Of a DNA stretch of 58,737 bases, positions 16,709-25,510 are shown piece after piece. The notes below the pieces were generated by a model. That model was not told the DNA's origin. It did no database searches and saw only the letters and a program-made list of their open reading frames with translations. The DNA comes from Bacteroidales bacterium (GTDB lineage Bacteria > Bacteroidota > Bacteroidia > Bacteroidales > Bacteroidaceae): assembly GCA_004552155.1 (NCBI GenBank), contig SFPF01000026.1, positions 1-58,737 of the forward strand, in the 5' to 3' direction. Both the position numbers and the translations under genes were made by a program. How positions within the stretch are numbered: position 1 is the first letter of the stretch; every line of letters starts with the position of its first letter.

Positions 16709-19700
16709 TTACTGCTTGTTCACCTTGAAGGAGCGGACACACTTGCCGTCTTTCAGCACGGTGATTACGTAAGTGCCTTTCGCGCCGTTGAGGGCGATTT
16801 CGCTTACTTCGCCTGCGGCAGCCTCAACGTAGGAATTGCCTACCTGCTTGCCGCTTGCGTCGAACACCATCATGCGATAGTTGCCTTCCTGTGCGAAGAG
16901 CAGGTTCACCTTATCCTTGAAGGGTTTGGGGTAAACCATGTAACCGCCTTCGGTCTGCACGTTGTTGATGCCGGTGCTGCTGGTCACTACGATGTAGTCG
17001 CTAATGGTCTTCGTGGTGCTGCCCCAAGAGTTGGAAGCAACGAGCGTCACGGGGAAAGTACCCTTTTCGTGATAAGTAGCCGTAGCGGCCTCGTCGGCAG
17101 AGGTGTCGAGCAATGCGCCTTCGAGCATCCACTTGGAGCTTTCGTAAGCGATGGCCTGATTGCCTTCAATCATAGGCACGCCGAGGGCGGTGGTAAGCTG
17201 GTTCTGCTTGTAGTCGGTCGTCACATCGTTTTCAGACTTGCCGATCGTCATGTAAGCGCCTGGAGCACCTGCTGCGCCCGTTCCGAGGTTCGGGAAGTAG
17301 ATATAGCCTTCGCCATCGGTGCGGCTTTCCTCGAAAGTGAAATAGCCTTTGAGGTTTGCGGGGATATTGCCTGCGCTGTAGCCCTGCATGCTTTGGAGCA
17401 CTTCGGCGTCGGTGAGCGCCTTGTCCCAAATCTGCACTTCGTCTACCCAGCCGGTAAAGCTGGCAAGGTTCGTCATAGAGCCACCTACGTAGAACTTGGC
17501 GCCTCTCCAGTCCTTAGGACCTGCGCCGCGGCTGGCGCACTGCACGATCTTCTTACCGTTGAGGTAGATGCGCACGTCGCTCTTGCCGTTCTTCACAACG
17601 CAGACGTGGTACCACGTGCCGGGCTGCAAGGAGTAGCCGTCGGAAAGACCGTCCACATCGTTATTGTGCTCGTAGTTGCCCGTACCGGCTTTGGGGCCGT
17701 CGAAGCTGACAGAAAGCTCGTTTTCAGCGTTGTTGCGGCCGATGTTGTTGTTCTTGGCATAGCCGGCGGGACGGATAGCCGTCCACATTTCGCCCCATAC
17801 GCTTTCAGTCCACGTGCCGCCGTAGTTGCGGTTCACCTTGGTCATAAGGAGCGTGCCGAGGCTGGCGTGCTCGAACTTCTCTACCTTGAACCAGAGGGCA
17901 TAAGAGTTGGTGGTGTATTCGCTCATCACACCAGCGTCAACCGTGAGCTGATAAGGCTCTTGCATGTAGAGCGACTTGGAAACGGTGCAGGGCTTGCCGT
18001 TGTAGGTGTCGCCCTTATTAATAGAAGCGGTGAAGTTCACGCTTTCGCCGCCGGCAACGGTCGTCTTGTCGGCCGCAAGGCTGTTGATTTGCGGCAGGCG
18101 GCCCGTAGCTTCGGGGGAAACGAGAATGAGCGAGCGGTTCATCTTCTTAACGCCGTTGGTCGTAACCTCTACGTCGTAGCTGCCAACCTCGGGCAGAGAG
18201 GTTTCCATAGTCAGCACGCCGGTGGCAGTCTTCACCACGGCACCCGTGCGGGCGTTGTAGATCTTAAAGTCAGAAGCCACGTGGTTGGGATCTTCAAAGC
18301 CGATGGTAAAGGTTTCGTTGGGCTTAATCACATCCTTGTCGATGGTAAGCGTTTCGATGAGCGTAAGCGGTGCTTCGATTTCGTTGGTCCAAGTGATGGG
18401 GCTCTTCGTCTTGCCGTCCTTGCCCACGGCACGCACGCCAATTTGGAACTTAGGATTGTTCACGTCGAGCGGAGCGTCTACCACGTAAGCCGCCCAAGAA
18501 GTAGTTGTGGTAAGGAGGGTTTCCTTTTCGCCCTGCTTGATAAATACTTCGTAGTACCAGGCACCTACTTCTTCATTGTAGATGGGGCAACCGTCGTATT
18601 CAGCCTTGCGCGTGCCGCTGAACGGCATGTCGAAGACAACCTTGAAGTCGGCGCGATTGTACACGCGCTTCATTACTTCGGAGTAGGTGATCTGCGGCGT
18701 TACGGGTGTTTCGTTGAAGTTGGCGGGCACGAATGCGAACTCGCCGAGGAGGATTTCATAGTTGTCGGGCGTAGCCTGGAACGACAGGCCGGCGCAACCA
18801 ATCACGTCGCCGCCCTTCAAGCCGAGGGCAGAAGCCTTGATGGTAGCGGTGTACCACTCGCCCTGCTTTTCTGCTTCGGGCAGAGCCACAAATGCAAAGT
18901 TGTTTTCAGCACCCTGCTTCGACACCATGAGGCGGGCACCCGTTTCCTTGCCAGAGTTAACCTTGTAGACAAGGCGGAACTCGTCGTTTTCGGAAGCCAC
19001 GTTCCACTTCGTGGCAAAGAGGCGCACGTCGGAGCGCATCGTCTTGCCGTGGAATTTGAGGCAAGAACCGCCGAACCAAGCGTCGTCGTAAGTAAAGTCA
19101 GCCTCGATGGCCTGGGCGGGCACGGTCTTGCCGTCGCCATTGTCAATCCACCAGCGCCACGTGGGCAGCAGGTCCTGCACGCCCCAGTTGTACCACTTGT
19201 GGTTCCAGGTCGTCACGCCGTCGTTGTTCATGAAGCGGCCGTTACCGAGGTTGAAGCGCGTCACGAAGGGCACTTCGCTCAGCGTGGAACGCTCGCGCAC
19301 GGCCTTGGCATAGCCGTGCCAAGAGGCGAGGTCGGAGAAGGAGGTTGTGGTGTTGCCCGTGTTGAGCGCAGGCAGCTTGAGCACGTTGCGGTTGGCGCCG
19401 GAGAAGAGGAGTTCCTGCTTCTTCTGATACTCGTTTTGCACGGCGTAGTCGCTCTGGCCGCCTTCGGTGGAGCCGATGTAGAGCTGGCTGCGGTCGTGTG
19501 CGCCCCAAACTACGATGCTGACGGGATATTGCATCAGCGTTTCCCAACCTGCGTTGCCGTACTTACCGAAACCGCGTCCCTGCATGTCGAAACCGGCATA
19601 CACGTCGTACGAGGAACGGCCGTGGGCTTCGGCCGTGGCCACGCTGGTAGAGAGCGAACTTGCGCCCCAGTTGTAGTTGAGGAAGAACATATCCGTAACG

Positions 19701-20521
19701 GGCTGTCCGAGTTCATCGTCGTGGAACCATTTATCGTTATAAGAGCTCAGCGTGCAGCCGTTGTCGGAGAGTGCGCCCGTGTTGCTCACAAAGGCGTACC
19801 AGTCCACGTGGAACGGCCAGCCCTTTTCCTTGGCCACTTTGTGGCAAACTGCGAGGAATTTCATGAAGGGCCTGTAAACGGCTGCGCCCCATTTTCCTTC
19901 GGGATTGAGGCAGATGCCGTCGATGCCGTAGTAGCGGAGGAAGTTGATGAACTTTTCGGCATAGATGGGGTTACCCTTCGTGTCCTGTGCCGAGAGTTCG
20001 AAGAGCGTCTTGCCCGGTTCGTTCGTTTGGTTAACAGAAGCACCCCAGTCGATAAAGTAGGTGCAACCCGTCTTGACACCGTTCTTGTGCGCTACGTCGT
20101 TGAATGCACCGGGCACGCGCCACCAACCGTTGCTCCAGTTGGAGTGGATGTTGATATACTGCCAGAGGTTGAAGTTGTCGGCATCGAAATTGTAGCGCGG
20201 CATCGGACCCCACTTCTTGGTCATTTCACCCGTGGGAGCGCACCAGCAAAGGTTTTTGTCGGTAGCGTCGGTGATCTGCTGATTGGCGTAAACGCCAGGC
20301 AGGAATTTCTGCTTCATCGGCACGCGCGAGATGAAGAAATTCTCGTCCTTGTAATTGGCATCGCCGTTGAAGGGCTTGCCGGGTTCCCAGTTTTTGAGTG
20401 CATCGACGATGCTGCTCGGCATTCCGTAGCTAACGTACGCCTCATGCGTCGGCACACTCTGTGCCCACGCGCCTGTGGCAACGAGGGCAGTTGAAAGTAA
20501 TAAGGCTTTCAGCGTTTTCAT
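16709..20521 (-). CDS. Secreted GH85 endo-beta-N-acetylglucosaminidase with LamG and T9SS sorting domains
   Basis: Start at 20521 gives 1270 residues with a clear signal peptide (MKTLKALLLSTALVATGAWA). The GH85 catalytic barrel spans about 30-470; the catalytic pair is N206 and E208 in GICLNPEG, as in EndoD/EndoA enzymes that cut the chitobiose core of N-glycans. Beta-sandwich/Fn3-like segments follow (about 600-830), then a LamG/concanavalin-like domain (about 865-1075, KSLYMQEPYQLTVDAGVMSE to the VDEVQIWDKALTDAEV end). The last 85 residues (MVYPKPFKDKVNLLF, FDASGKQV, GTYVITV, SFKVNKQ) form a type IX secretion C-terminal sorting domain. Likely a surface or released glycoprotein-deglycosylating enzyme. 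It is monocistronic with its own promoter. Confidence 0.93.
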   Translation of the reverse strand: MKTLKALLLSTALVATGAWAQSVPTHEAYVSYGMPSSIVDALKNWEPGKPFNGDANYKDENFFISRVPMKQKFLPGVYANQQITDATDKNLCWCAPTGEMTKKWGPMPRYNFDADNFNLWQYINIHSNWSNGWWRVPGAFNDVAHKNGVKTGCTYFIDWGASVNQTNEPGKTLFELSAQDTKGNPIYAEKFINFLRYYGIDGICLNPEGKWGAAVYRPFMKFLAVCHKVAKEKGWPFHVDWYAFVSNTGALSDNGCTLSSYNDKWFHDDELGQPVTDMFFLNYNWGASSLSTSVATAEAHGRSSYDVYAGFDMQGRGFGKYGNAGWETLMQYPVSIVVWGAHDRSQLYIGSTEGGQSDYAVQNEYQKKQELLFSGANRNVLKLPALNTGNTTTSFSDLASWHGYAKAVRERSTLSEVPFVTRFNLGNGRFMNNDGVTTWNHKWYNWGVQDLLPTWRWWIDNGDGKTVPAQAIEADFTYDDAWFGGSCLKFHGKTMRSDVRLFATKWNVASENDEFRLVYKVNSGKETGARLMVSKQGAENNFAFVALPEAEKQGEWYTATIKASALGLKGGDVIGCAGLSFQATPDNYEILLGEFAFVPANFNETPVTPQITYSEVMKRVYNRADFKVVFDMPFSGTRKAEYDGCPIYNEEVGAWYYEVFIKQGEKETLLTTTTSWAAYVVDAPLDVNNPKFQIGVRAVGKDGKTKSPITWTNEIEAPLTLIETLTIDKDVIKPNETFTIGFEDPNHVASDFKIYNARTGAVVKTATGVLTMETSLPEVGSYDVEVTTNGVKKMNRSLILVSPEATGRLPQINSLAADKTTVAGGESVNFTASINKGDTYNGKPCTVSKSLYMQEPYQLTVDAGVMSEYTTNSYALWFKVEKFEHASLGTLLMTKVNRNYGGTWTESVWGEMWTAIRPAGYAKNNNIGRNNAENELSVSFDGPKAGTGNYEHNNDVDGLSDGYSLQPGTWYHVCVVKNGKSDVRIYLNGKKIVQCASRGAGPKDWRGAKFYVGGSMTNLASFTGWVDEVQIWDKALTDAEVLQSMQGYSAGNIPANLKGYFTFEESRTDGEGYIYFPNLGTGAAGAPGAYMTIGKSENDVTTDYKQNQLTTALGVPMIEGNQAIAYESSKWMLEGALLDTSADEAATATYHEKGTFPVTLVASNSWGSTTKTISDYIVVTSSTGINNVQTEGGYMVYPKPFKDKVNLLFAQEGNYRMMVFDASGKQVGNSYVEAAAGEVSEIALNGAKGTYVITVLKDGKCVRSFKVNKQ

Positions 20522-20581
20522 TGTGTGTTTTTTGATAGATTTAAGTGATGCCCCGAAGGGGCTAATAAAGTTATTACCCTG

Positions 20582-20617
20582 CAAAAATAGCGATTATCTT
20601 AGTAGCAAACAAACAAA
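20582..20617 (-). promoter_or_regulatory. Promoter of the GH85 gene
   Basis: On the minus strand TATTTTTG (20589-20582) matches TAnnTTTG, and TTTG words at 20606-20617 lie in the -33 region. The leader is about 55 bases. Confidence 0.6.
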
Positions 20618-20642
20618 AGAGGCTTTTCATACATGTTTTGCC

Positions 20643-20675
20643 GCATTTACGGGCATTTACGGGCATTTACGGGCA
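20643..20675. repeat. Short tandem repeat GGGCATTTAC x3
   Basis: Three to four direct 10-base units (GCATTTACGG GCATTTACGG GCATTTACGG written in part) upstream of the GH85 promoter. Confidence 0.7.
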
Positions 20676-20725
20676 ATGTTTTCTCCTTTTTTTGAAAAAT
20701 CTTATTTGCTCCGAGATAGTTTTTA

Positions 20726-20803
20726 TTCAGCACTGTTGAACACATATTCAGCACTATTGAATACATATTCAGCAGTGTTGAATACATGTTCAACACTGCT
20801 GAA
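20726..20803. repeat. Family C palindrome array, copy 1
   Basis: Four 15-bp palindromes (TTCAGCACTGTTGAA and variants; the last is TTCAACACTGCTGAA) start at 20726, 20747, 20768 and 20789, an exact 21-bp period with 6-base linkers such as TACATA and TACATG. It lies between the GH85 gene and tyrS. Apart from this array, the promoter, the short tandem repeat and the tyrS terminator, 20521-20978 holds nothing I recognise. Confidence 0.85.
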
Positions 20804-20913
20804 TAAAGATTTTATCCGTCAGAATGGAAAATATAAAGCATAGAAGAAAAAATAAATCCGAGGAAAAAACAACTTCCTGCGGGGCACATGACGGGAAACG
20901 CAAACACGCAAAA

Positions 20914-20944
20914 AGGGCATGCCAAGTATCGGCCTGGCATGCCC
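20914..20944 (-). terminator. Intrinsic terminator of tyrS
   Basis: AGGGCATGCCA (20914-20924) pairs with TGGCATGCCCT (20934-20944). On the minus strand the stem is followed by a T-run (plus-strand AAAA at 20910). Confidence 0.75.
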
Positions 20945-20977
20945 TAAGACATTTAATATATGCCTGTCCTCGCAGGA

Positions 20978-22273
20978 TTAGTTCACGGTGATGAGGTAAT
21001 AGTTCTTCTTGCCGCGCTGCACGAGAAGATATTTGCCGGCGATGAGGTCGGCCTCCTCGATGGGGCGGTCGAACTGGGCGAGCTTTTCCTTATTGAGGCT
21101 CACGCCGCCGCCCTGCACGAGCTTGCGCATCTCGCCCTTAGAGGCGAAGCACTGGGTGGTTTCGGCAAAGAGGTCCACGGCCTTTGCGCCGATGGCCTGG
21201 CTGCGGCCCACGGTGAAGCGGGGCACGCCGTCGAAGACGCTCAGGAGGGTGGCCTCGTCGAGGCGCTGCAGGCTTTCCTTGGTGGCCTTGCCGAAGAGAA
21301 TATTGGAAGCCTCGACGGCCATCTCGTAGTCGGCGCGGGAGTGCACCATGCAGGTCACTTCTTCGCCGAGGCGCTTTTGCAGCACGCGGCGGCCGGGGTC
21401 GGCGCGGTGCTCGGCGATGAGGGCGTCGATTTCGTCCTTCGGGAGCGAGGTGAAAATCTTGATGTAGCGCTCTGCCTCTTCGTCGCCCACGTTGAGCCAG
21501 AACTGGTAGAACTTATAGGGCGTGGTGCGCTGCGGGTCGAGCCACACGTTGCCCTGCTCCGTTTTCCCGAACTTCTTGCCGTCGGCCTTTGTGATGAGCG
21601 GGCAGGTAAGGGCGTAAGCGTCAGCATCGGCGCCAAGTTTGCGGCGAATGAGTTCCGTGCCAGTTGTGATGTTGCCCCACTGGTCGGCACCGCCCATTTG
21701 CAGGCGGCAGCCTTTTTCCTGATAGAGATGGAGAAAGTCGTAGCCCTGAAGCAGCTGATAGGTGAACTCTGTGAATGAAAGCCCGTCGCCTGCCTCGCCA
21801 TTGATGCGGCGCTTCACGCTTTCCTTGGCCATCATGTAGTTGACGGTGATGTGCTTGCCGATTTCGCGGGCGAAGTCGAGGAAGGAATAGTTCTTCATCC
21901 AGTCGTAGTTGTTCACCAACTCGGCGGCGTTGGGCGCGTCGCTGTCGAAGTCGAGGAAGTGGGCGAGCTGTGCCTTGATGCAGGCCACGTTGTGACGCAA
22001 AACGTCCTCGGTGAGCAGGTTGCGCTCTGCGCTCTTGCCCGAGGGGTCGCCAATCATGCCCGTTGCGCCACCAACGAGGGCGAGAGGCTTATGGCCGCAG
22101 CGCTGGAAGTGGCGGAGCATCATCACGCCGCAGAGGTGGCCGATGTGGAGGGAGTCGGCCGTGGGATCGATGCCCACGTAGGCCGTTGCCATACCTTGCG
22201 AAAGCATTTCTTCTGTGCCCGGCATCATCTGGTGTATCATGCCGCGCCATTTGAGTTCTTCTACGAAATTCAT
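20978..22273 (-). CDS. tyrS: Tyrosyl-tRNA synthetase
   Basis: Class I aminoacyl-tRNA synthetase, 431 residues, charging tRNA-Tyr with tyrosine. The HIGH motif is DSLHIGHLCG (43-46), the KMSKS equivalent is KFGKT in KADGKKFGKTEQGN, the tyrosine pocket is in FTEFTYQLLQGYDF and LQMGGADQWGN, and a C-terminal S4-like RNA-binding domain starts near 365. The gene appears complete. It has its own promoter and terminator and so is separable from the tatD-DUF4271 set upstream. Confidence 0.96.
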   Translation of the reverse strand: MNFVEELKWRGMIHQMMPGTEEMLSQGMATAYVGIDPTADSLHIGHLCGVMMLRHFQRCGHKPLALVGGATGMIGDPSGKSAERNLLTEDVLRHNVACIKAQLAHFLDFDSDAPNAAELVNNYDWMKNYSFLDFAREIGKHITVNYMMAKESVKRRINGEAGDGLSFTEFTYQLLQGYDFLHLYQEKGCRLQMGGADQWGNITTGTELIRRKLGADADAYALTCPLITKADGKKFGKTEQGNVWLDPQRTTPYKFYQFWLNVGDEEAERYIKIFTSLPKDEIDALIAEHRADPGRRVLQKRLGEEVTCMVHSRADYEMAVEASNILFGKATKESLQRLDEATLLSVFDGVPRFTVGRSQAIGAKAVDLFAETTQCFASKGEMRKLVQGGGVSLNKEKLAQFDRPIEEADLIAGKYLLVQRGKKNYYLITVN

Positions 22274-22310
22274 ATTATCTTTCTAAATTGATTTTATATG
22301 TTTCTGCAGG

Positions 22311-22318
22311 CAAAGTTA
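22311..22318 (-). promoter_or_regulatory. -7 box (TAACTTTG, minus) of tyrS
   Basis: CAAAGTTA on the plus strand reads TAACTTTG on the minus strand, 38 bases before the tyrS start. No T-box-like leader fits in the short 5' UTR. Confidence 0.6.
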
Positions 22319-22388
22319 GGCATTCTTTTCGAGGTAAATACCCTTTTTACTATAATAACGAGTAGAGAAGCAGGTAAGAAGAGGGGCG

Positions 22389-22928
22389 TCAAACAGCGTC
22401 GCTCTCGCGATGCCGCCGCTCGGGAGGGGTAAGACTATAGCTTTCGGGATTATATTGCGCTCCAAAACTCAAATCGATGCCTGCATCAAGCAGTTGCCGG
22501 GCGAGGGCGGGCTTTCCGCGAAAGCCGTGTACCGTCCACTGCGTGGAGGGGCGGAGCGAATTATGAAGCCGAAGCAAAGCGTCCCAGGCGCGGACAATGT
22601 GGAGCGTGACGGGCAGGCGGAAACGCTCTGCCAAAGCTATTTGCGCCTCAAAGATTTCTATCTGGAACACCTCGGCACCGCCGCGCAGCCTGTCTAAACC
22701 GCACTCACCGAGCATCACCACCTGAGGATGCGCCAAGAGGCACGGCAGGCCTTGCAACTGCACGCGGGCATCAGCCTCGTCGGCCGTGGCCCAAGGGTGT
22801 ACGCCGGCGGCATAAAGCGCACCTTCGCGCGGCCCGAAAGCATCGGGACGTCGCAGCACTTCGGCGGGCAGGCAAATAATGGCTTCGCCCGCAGGAGCAT
22901 CAAGGTGGTGAGTGTGGAAGTCGAACAT
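22389..22928 (-). CDS. TatD-family metal-dependent hydrolase, C-terminally short
   Basis: Protein of 179 residues of the TatD deoxyribonuclease-like amidohydrolase family. Metal-site motifs are DFHTHHL at the start, the ALYAAGVHPWA and LGECGLDR strands, and LHIVRAW. The expected TPPERLLLETD-type stretch reads TPPERRHRESDAV and then a stop, leaving out the usual last 30-40 residues. The bases after the stop contain a decayed family A module (CTACTCGTTAT, minus), so the tail may have been lost at a repeat. Downstream of yidD in the same direction. Confidence 0.75.
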   Translation of the reverse strand: MFDFHTHHLDAPAGEAIICLPAEVLRRPDAFGPREGALYAAGVHPWATADEADARVQLQGLPCLLAHPQVVMLGECGLDRLRGGAEVFQIEIFEAQIALAERFRLPVTLHIVRAWDALLRLHNSLRPSTQWTVHGFRGKPALARQLLDAGIDLSFGAQYNPESYSLTPPERRHRESDAV

Positions 22929-22935
22929 CGAAAGG

Positions 22936-22985
22936 GAGTAAACGAGTAGGCGAGTAGACGAGTAAACAAATAAACGAGTATACAG
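22936..22985. repeat. Family A half copy
   Basis: Five or six GTARACRA-type modules (AGTAAACGAG, TAGGCGAG, TAGACGAG, TAAACAAA, TAAACGAG) with no complementary arm, between tatD and yidD. Confidence 0.75.
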
Positions 22986-22994
22986 ATAATTCGT

Positions 22995-23237
22995 TTACGG
23001 CACGGGGTCGTAGCCGCTGCCGCCCCAAGGATGGCAACGCAAGATGCGGCGCACGGCAAGGTAAAGCCCTTTGACGGGACCGTGGCGGCGCAGCGCCTCA
23101 ACGGCGTATTGTGAGCAAGTGGGGGTGAAGCGGCACGCCGGGGGCGTGAGGGGAGAAATAAAACGTTGGTAGAACCGTATCGGCGCTACCAACAGCAAAA
23201 CAAAGAAATCGCGGATTTTCTGAAGAATAAGGTTCAT
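22995..23237 (-). CDS. yidD: Membrane protein insertion efficiency factor YidD
   Basis: Small protein of 80 residues with an amphipathic N-terminus and the family core: PIRFYQRFISPLTPPACRF, PTCSQYAVEALRRHG, RILRCHPWGGSGYDPVP. It associates with the inner membrane and assists YidC-dependent insertion. It directly follows rnpA (28 bases), the usual rnpA-yidD pairing. Confidence 0.94.
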   Translation of the reverse strand: MNLILQKIRDFFVLLLVAPIRFYQRFISPLTPPACRFTPTCSQYAVEALRRHGPVKGLYLAVRRILRCHPWGGSGYDPVP

Positions 23238-23264
23238 GCCATCTCTTGAAACGTAATAACACCC

Positions 23265-23651
23265 TTACCTTTGCTCGGTAAGGCGCACAAGAAGGTTCTG
23301 CATCTTAGACATCACGAACTTGGTGGGCAGGGGGCGGTCGGCCAGCCAAACGAAAGCAAGGTGCAGACATTCGCCCTCGGCAAGACTATCTAAAAGAATG
23401 TGCTTGTTGAGCCTGTAAGCCTCGCGCATCTGCCGCTTGGCGCGGTTGCGGTCTACGGCGTGGTGCAGCCTCCGCTTCGACACGCTCATCAGCACCTTTA
23501 CTGGCACGCTCCCCGTCTCGGCCGCGCCGACTACCACGCGCAACGGATAGGCCGACAGCGACTTGGTGCCTGCTGAGAAGAGCCGCTCTATGTCTCTTTT
23601 CAGACAAAGATGCTCCGCTTTGGGGAATTTATACTGATGAGACATTTTCAA
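23265..23651 (-). CDS. rnpA: Ribonuclease P protein component
   Basis: Protein of 128 residues, the basic subunit of RNase P that matures tRNA 5' ends. The RNR signature is KRRLHHAVDRNRAKRQMREA, preceded by KRDIERLFSAG and followed by LAFVWLADRPLPTKFVMSKM. An internal start two codons in (MSHQYKF, 23645) is equally possible. It lies between hemD and yidD. The rpmH gene usually found before rnpA is not here. Confidence 0.92.
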   Translation of the reverse strand: MKMSHQYKFPKAEHLCLKRDIERLFSAGTKSLSAYPLRVVVGAAETGSVPVKVLMSVSKRRLHHAVDRNRAKRQMREAYRLNKHILLDSLAEGECLHLAFVWLADRPLPTKFVMSKMQNLLVRLTEQR

Positions 23652-23696
23652 AATGACGTGAGACGTAAGCAGCGAGATGCGGGCCGCACTACCCGT

Positions 23697-24440
23697 TTAC
23701 TTATTCACTTTATCAAGATACAGGTCGATGGCGGCCGTCATGGAGCGCGCCTCAACCGTGGGGGCTTCAAGGTCTAAGCGGAACCCTGCTTCGCCCAGCG
23801 CCTTTGCCGTGCTCTTGCCAAAGCAAGCCAGGCGCGTGTCGCCCTGAACGAAGTCGGGGAAATTCTTTTGCAGCGACTCGACGCCGGCAGGTGTGAAGAG
23901 CACTATCATGTCGAAGTCGAAAGGTTTGTCCTGCGGATAGTCGTTGCGCACGGTGCGATACATGATGCACTCGGTGTGGTTGAGTTTCTTCTCTTCCAGC
24001 AAGCGGTGCACCTCGTCGCCGGCCACGTCGCTCTGCGGTACGAGGTATTTCTCGTTCTTGTGCTTCACCATCATCGCCACCAAATCGGCGAGCTTGCCCG
24101 TTGCGCCGCAAAACACCTTGCGCTTGCGGTACTGCACGTATTTCTGTATGTAATAGGAAACCGTTTCGGAAATGGCAAAGTATTTCATCGTTTCGGGAAT
24201 GGCTACGCGCATCTCCTTGCAAAGGGTGAAGAAGTTGTCGATGGCGTGGCGCGAGGTGAACACGATGGCCGAGTAGTCAAGCACCTGTATCTTCTGCTGG
24301 CGAAATTCTTTGGGCGTGAGGCATTCCACCTTAATGAAGGGGTGAAACACAAACTCTACGCCGTGCTTCGCTGCAATGTCAAAATAGGGAGACTTCTCCG
24401 TGGTCGGTGCCGGTTGGGAAACAAGTATTTTTTTTACCAT
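23697..24440 (-). CDS. hemD: Uroporphyrinogen-III synthase family protein
   Basis: Start at 24440 (MVKKILVSQP) gives 247 residues. HemD closes and inverts hydroxymethylbilane to uroporphyrinogen III in tetrapyrrole synthesis. The family is weakly conserved, but KILVSQPAPTTEKSPYFDIA, SAIVFTSRHAIDNFF, HTECIMYRTVRNDYP and MIVLFTPAGVESL match the Bacteroidota HemD type usually found beside DUF4271. An open extension to 24536 overlaps the neighbour and is not used. A TACTTTTG word at 24628-24621 inside DUF4271 might be an internal promoter. Confidence 0.83.
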   Translation of the reverse strand: MVKKILVSQPAPTTEKSPYFDIAAKHGVEFVFHPFIKVECLTPKEFRQQKIQVLDYSAIVFTSRHAIDNFFTLCKEMRVAIPETMKYFAISETVSYYIQKYVQYRKRKVFCGATGKLADLVAMMVKHKNEKYLVPQSDVAGDEVHRLLEEKKLNHTECIMYRTVRNDYPQDKPFDFDMIVLFTPAGVESLQKNFPDFVQGDTRLACFGKSTAKALGEAGFRLDLEAPTVEARSMTAAIDLYLDKVNK

Positions 24441-24538
24441 GAATACCTTTGAACGCTTAGATATTTTGTGTTGCAGGGTTTTGCTTATGCTTGTGCCGCT
24501 CTCCATTACCCTGCCTTGCGCCTCGGCGATATGCATAT

Positions 24539-25471
24539 TTATAATTCAATCGCGGCTAAATAGCCCGTCAAAACATGCAACGAACGCCATAAAATAACCA
24601 AGGGAGCAATTTCAAGCGTGCAAAAGTACAAAATTAAATGCACCCAACCGAAAGCGTAACCGAAAAATATGCAAAAACACTTATAAGCAAGTAGGGTTTC
24701 GATGAATAAAAAGGTAAAAAGGAACAATGTTTGCGTCAAAGCAAAGTCCAAATCGAAGTAAACGACCAAGAGCACCAAGGGAAAAAGAAAGATGCCCGCC
24801 AAGAAAACACACAGGTTGGCGGCGTCGGTCCAGCGGCGGTTGCTCGCGGCATCGAAAAACACGTTGCCGACGAACCGCTGCAAGAGCATTTTCAACCAAT
24901 AACAGAGAATGCATAACAATACAGCGCCGCCGAGGATATAGTAAGGCGACACCTTGCCGCAGGCTTCGGGCAACCGCTCGGCGGCATAGTCGTAAAAGAG
25001 AATGCCGAGCAGAAAAGAGGTTTGGAAAACGAGAAAGAATTTGCCGCGCAGGCTATTATCTTCCTGAGTGGTGAGCCGCTCGCTGCGGCTGCCCTTATGG
25101 AAGAAATCTTTTAGGGCGGCCGACAGAAAACGGCGCGAATAGGCGGTGACAAATGCCACCAAGAAGAAACTAAGCAGCAGGAAGGAGGTAACTATATCGT
25201 CCGTCCTGAAACAATAAGGCAGCGGCTCGCCAGCCATACCCGCGGGGTTATAAGAGGTTATCTCCCCGTAATGCAGAAGCGTGCTGTCGGGCGCACTGGT
25301 AGGCGGCATATTCTCGAAGCGCAGCAGCCCGTGCTGCCACTGCGCCGTGTCGAGCGCAGCAGGATACATCTGCAACGGCTTGCCGGCAGGCAGTGGCCGA
25401 ATGTCTTCCGGAGCGGCAGGCACTGTGTCGAAAGCCGCAGGCGGCACTATCTGCAAAGAGTCTTGGAACAT
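24539..25471 (-). CDS. DUF4271 membrane protein
   Basis: Protein of 310 residues with a soluble Pro-rich first 85 residues, then about seven hydrophobic helices (for example SFLLLSFFLVAFVTAYS, FLLGILFYDYA, YILGGAVLLCILCYW, FLFPLVLLVVYFDLDF). It matches the DUF4271 family of unknown function located upstream of hemD in Bacteroidales, and the pair is probably co-transcribed with rnpA and yidD. No catalytic motif seen. Confidence 0.78.
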   Translation of the reverse strand: MFQDSLQIVPPAAFDTVPAAPEDIRPLPAGKPLQMYPAALDTAQWQHGLLRFENMPPTSAPDSTLLHYGEITSYNPAGMAGEPLPYCFRTDDIVTSFLLLSFFLVAFVTAYSRRFLSAALKDFFHKGSRSERLTTQEDNSLRGKFFLVFQTSFLLGILFYDYAAERLPEACGKVSPYYILGGAVLLCILCYWLKMLLQRFVGNVFFDAASNRRWTDAANLCVFLAGIFLFPLVLLVVYFDLDFALTQTLFLFTFLFIETLLAYKCFCIFFGYAFGWVHLILYFCTLEIAPLVILWRSLHVLTGYLAAIEL

Positions 25472-25510
25472 CTTTTCGGATTAAGGGAAATAGACATCTA
25501 TAATATATTG

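Noticed and set aside
17069..20494. Very long open frame (1141 codons) on the plus strand opposite the GH85 gene
   Set aside because: It mirrors the codon pattern of the real minus-strand gene; its translation is low-complexity, rich in Val/Ala/His/Arg, with no domain.
20643..20675. Telomere- or integron-like meaning for the GGGCATTTAC tandem
   Set aside because: Only three units, no integrase or other context; recorded as a simple tandem repeat.
20475..20843. Plus-strand ORF encoding a SALLNTY repeat
   Set aside because: It covers the antisense of the GH85 start plus the family C array; no start region of its own. Kept only as a remark in the family C finding.
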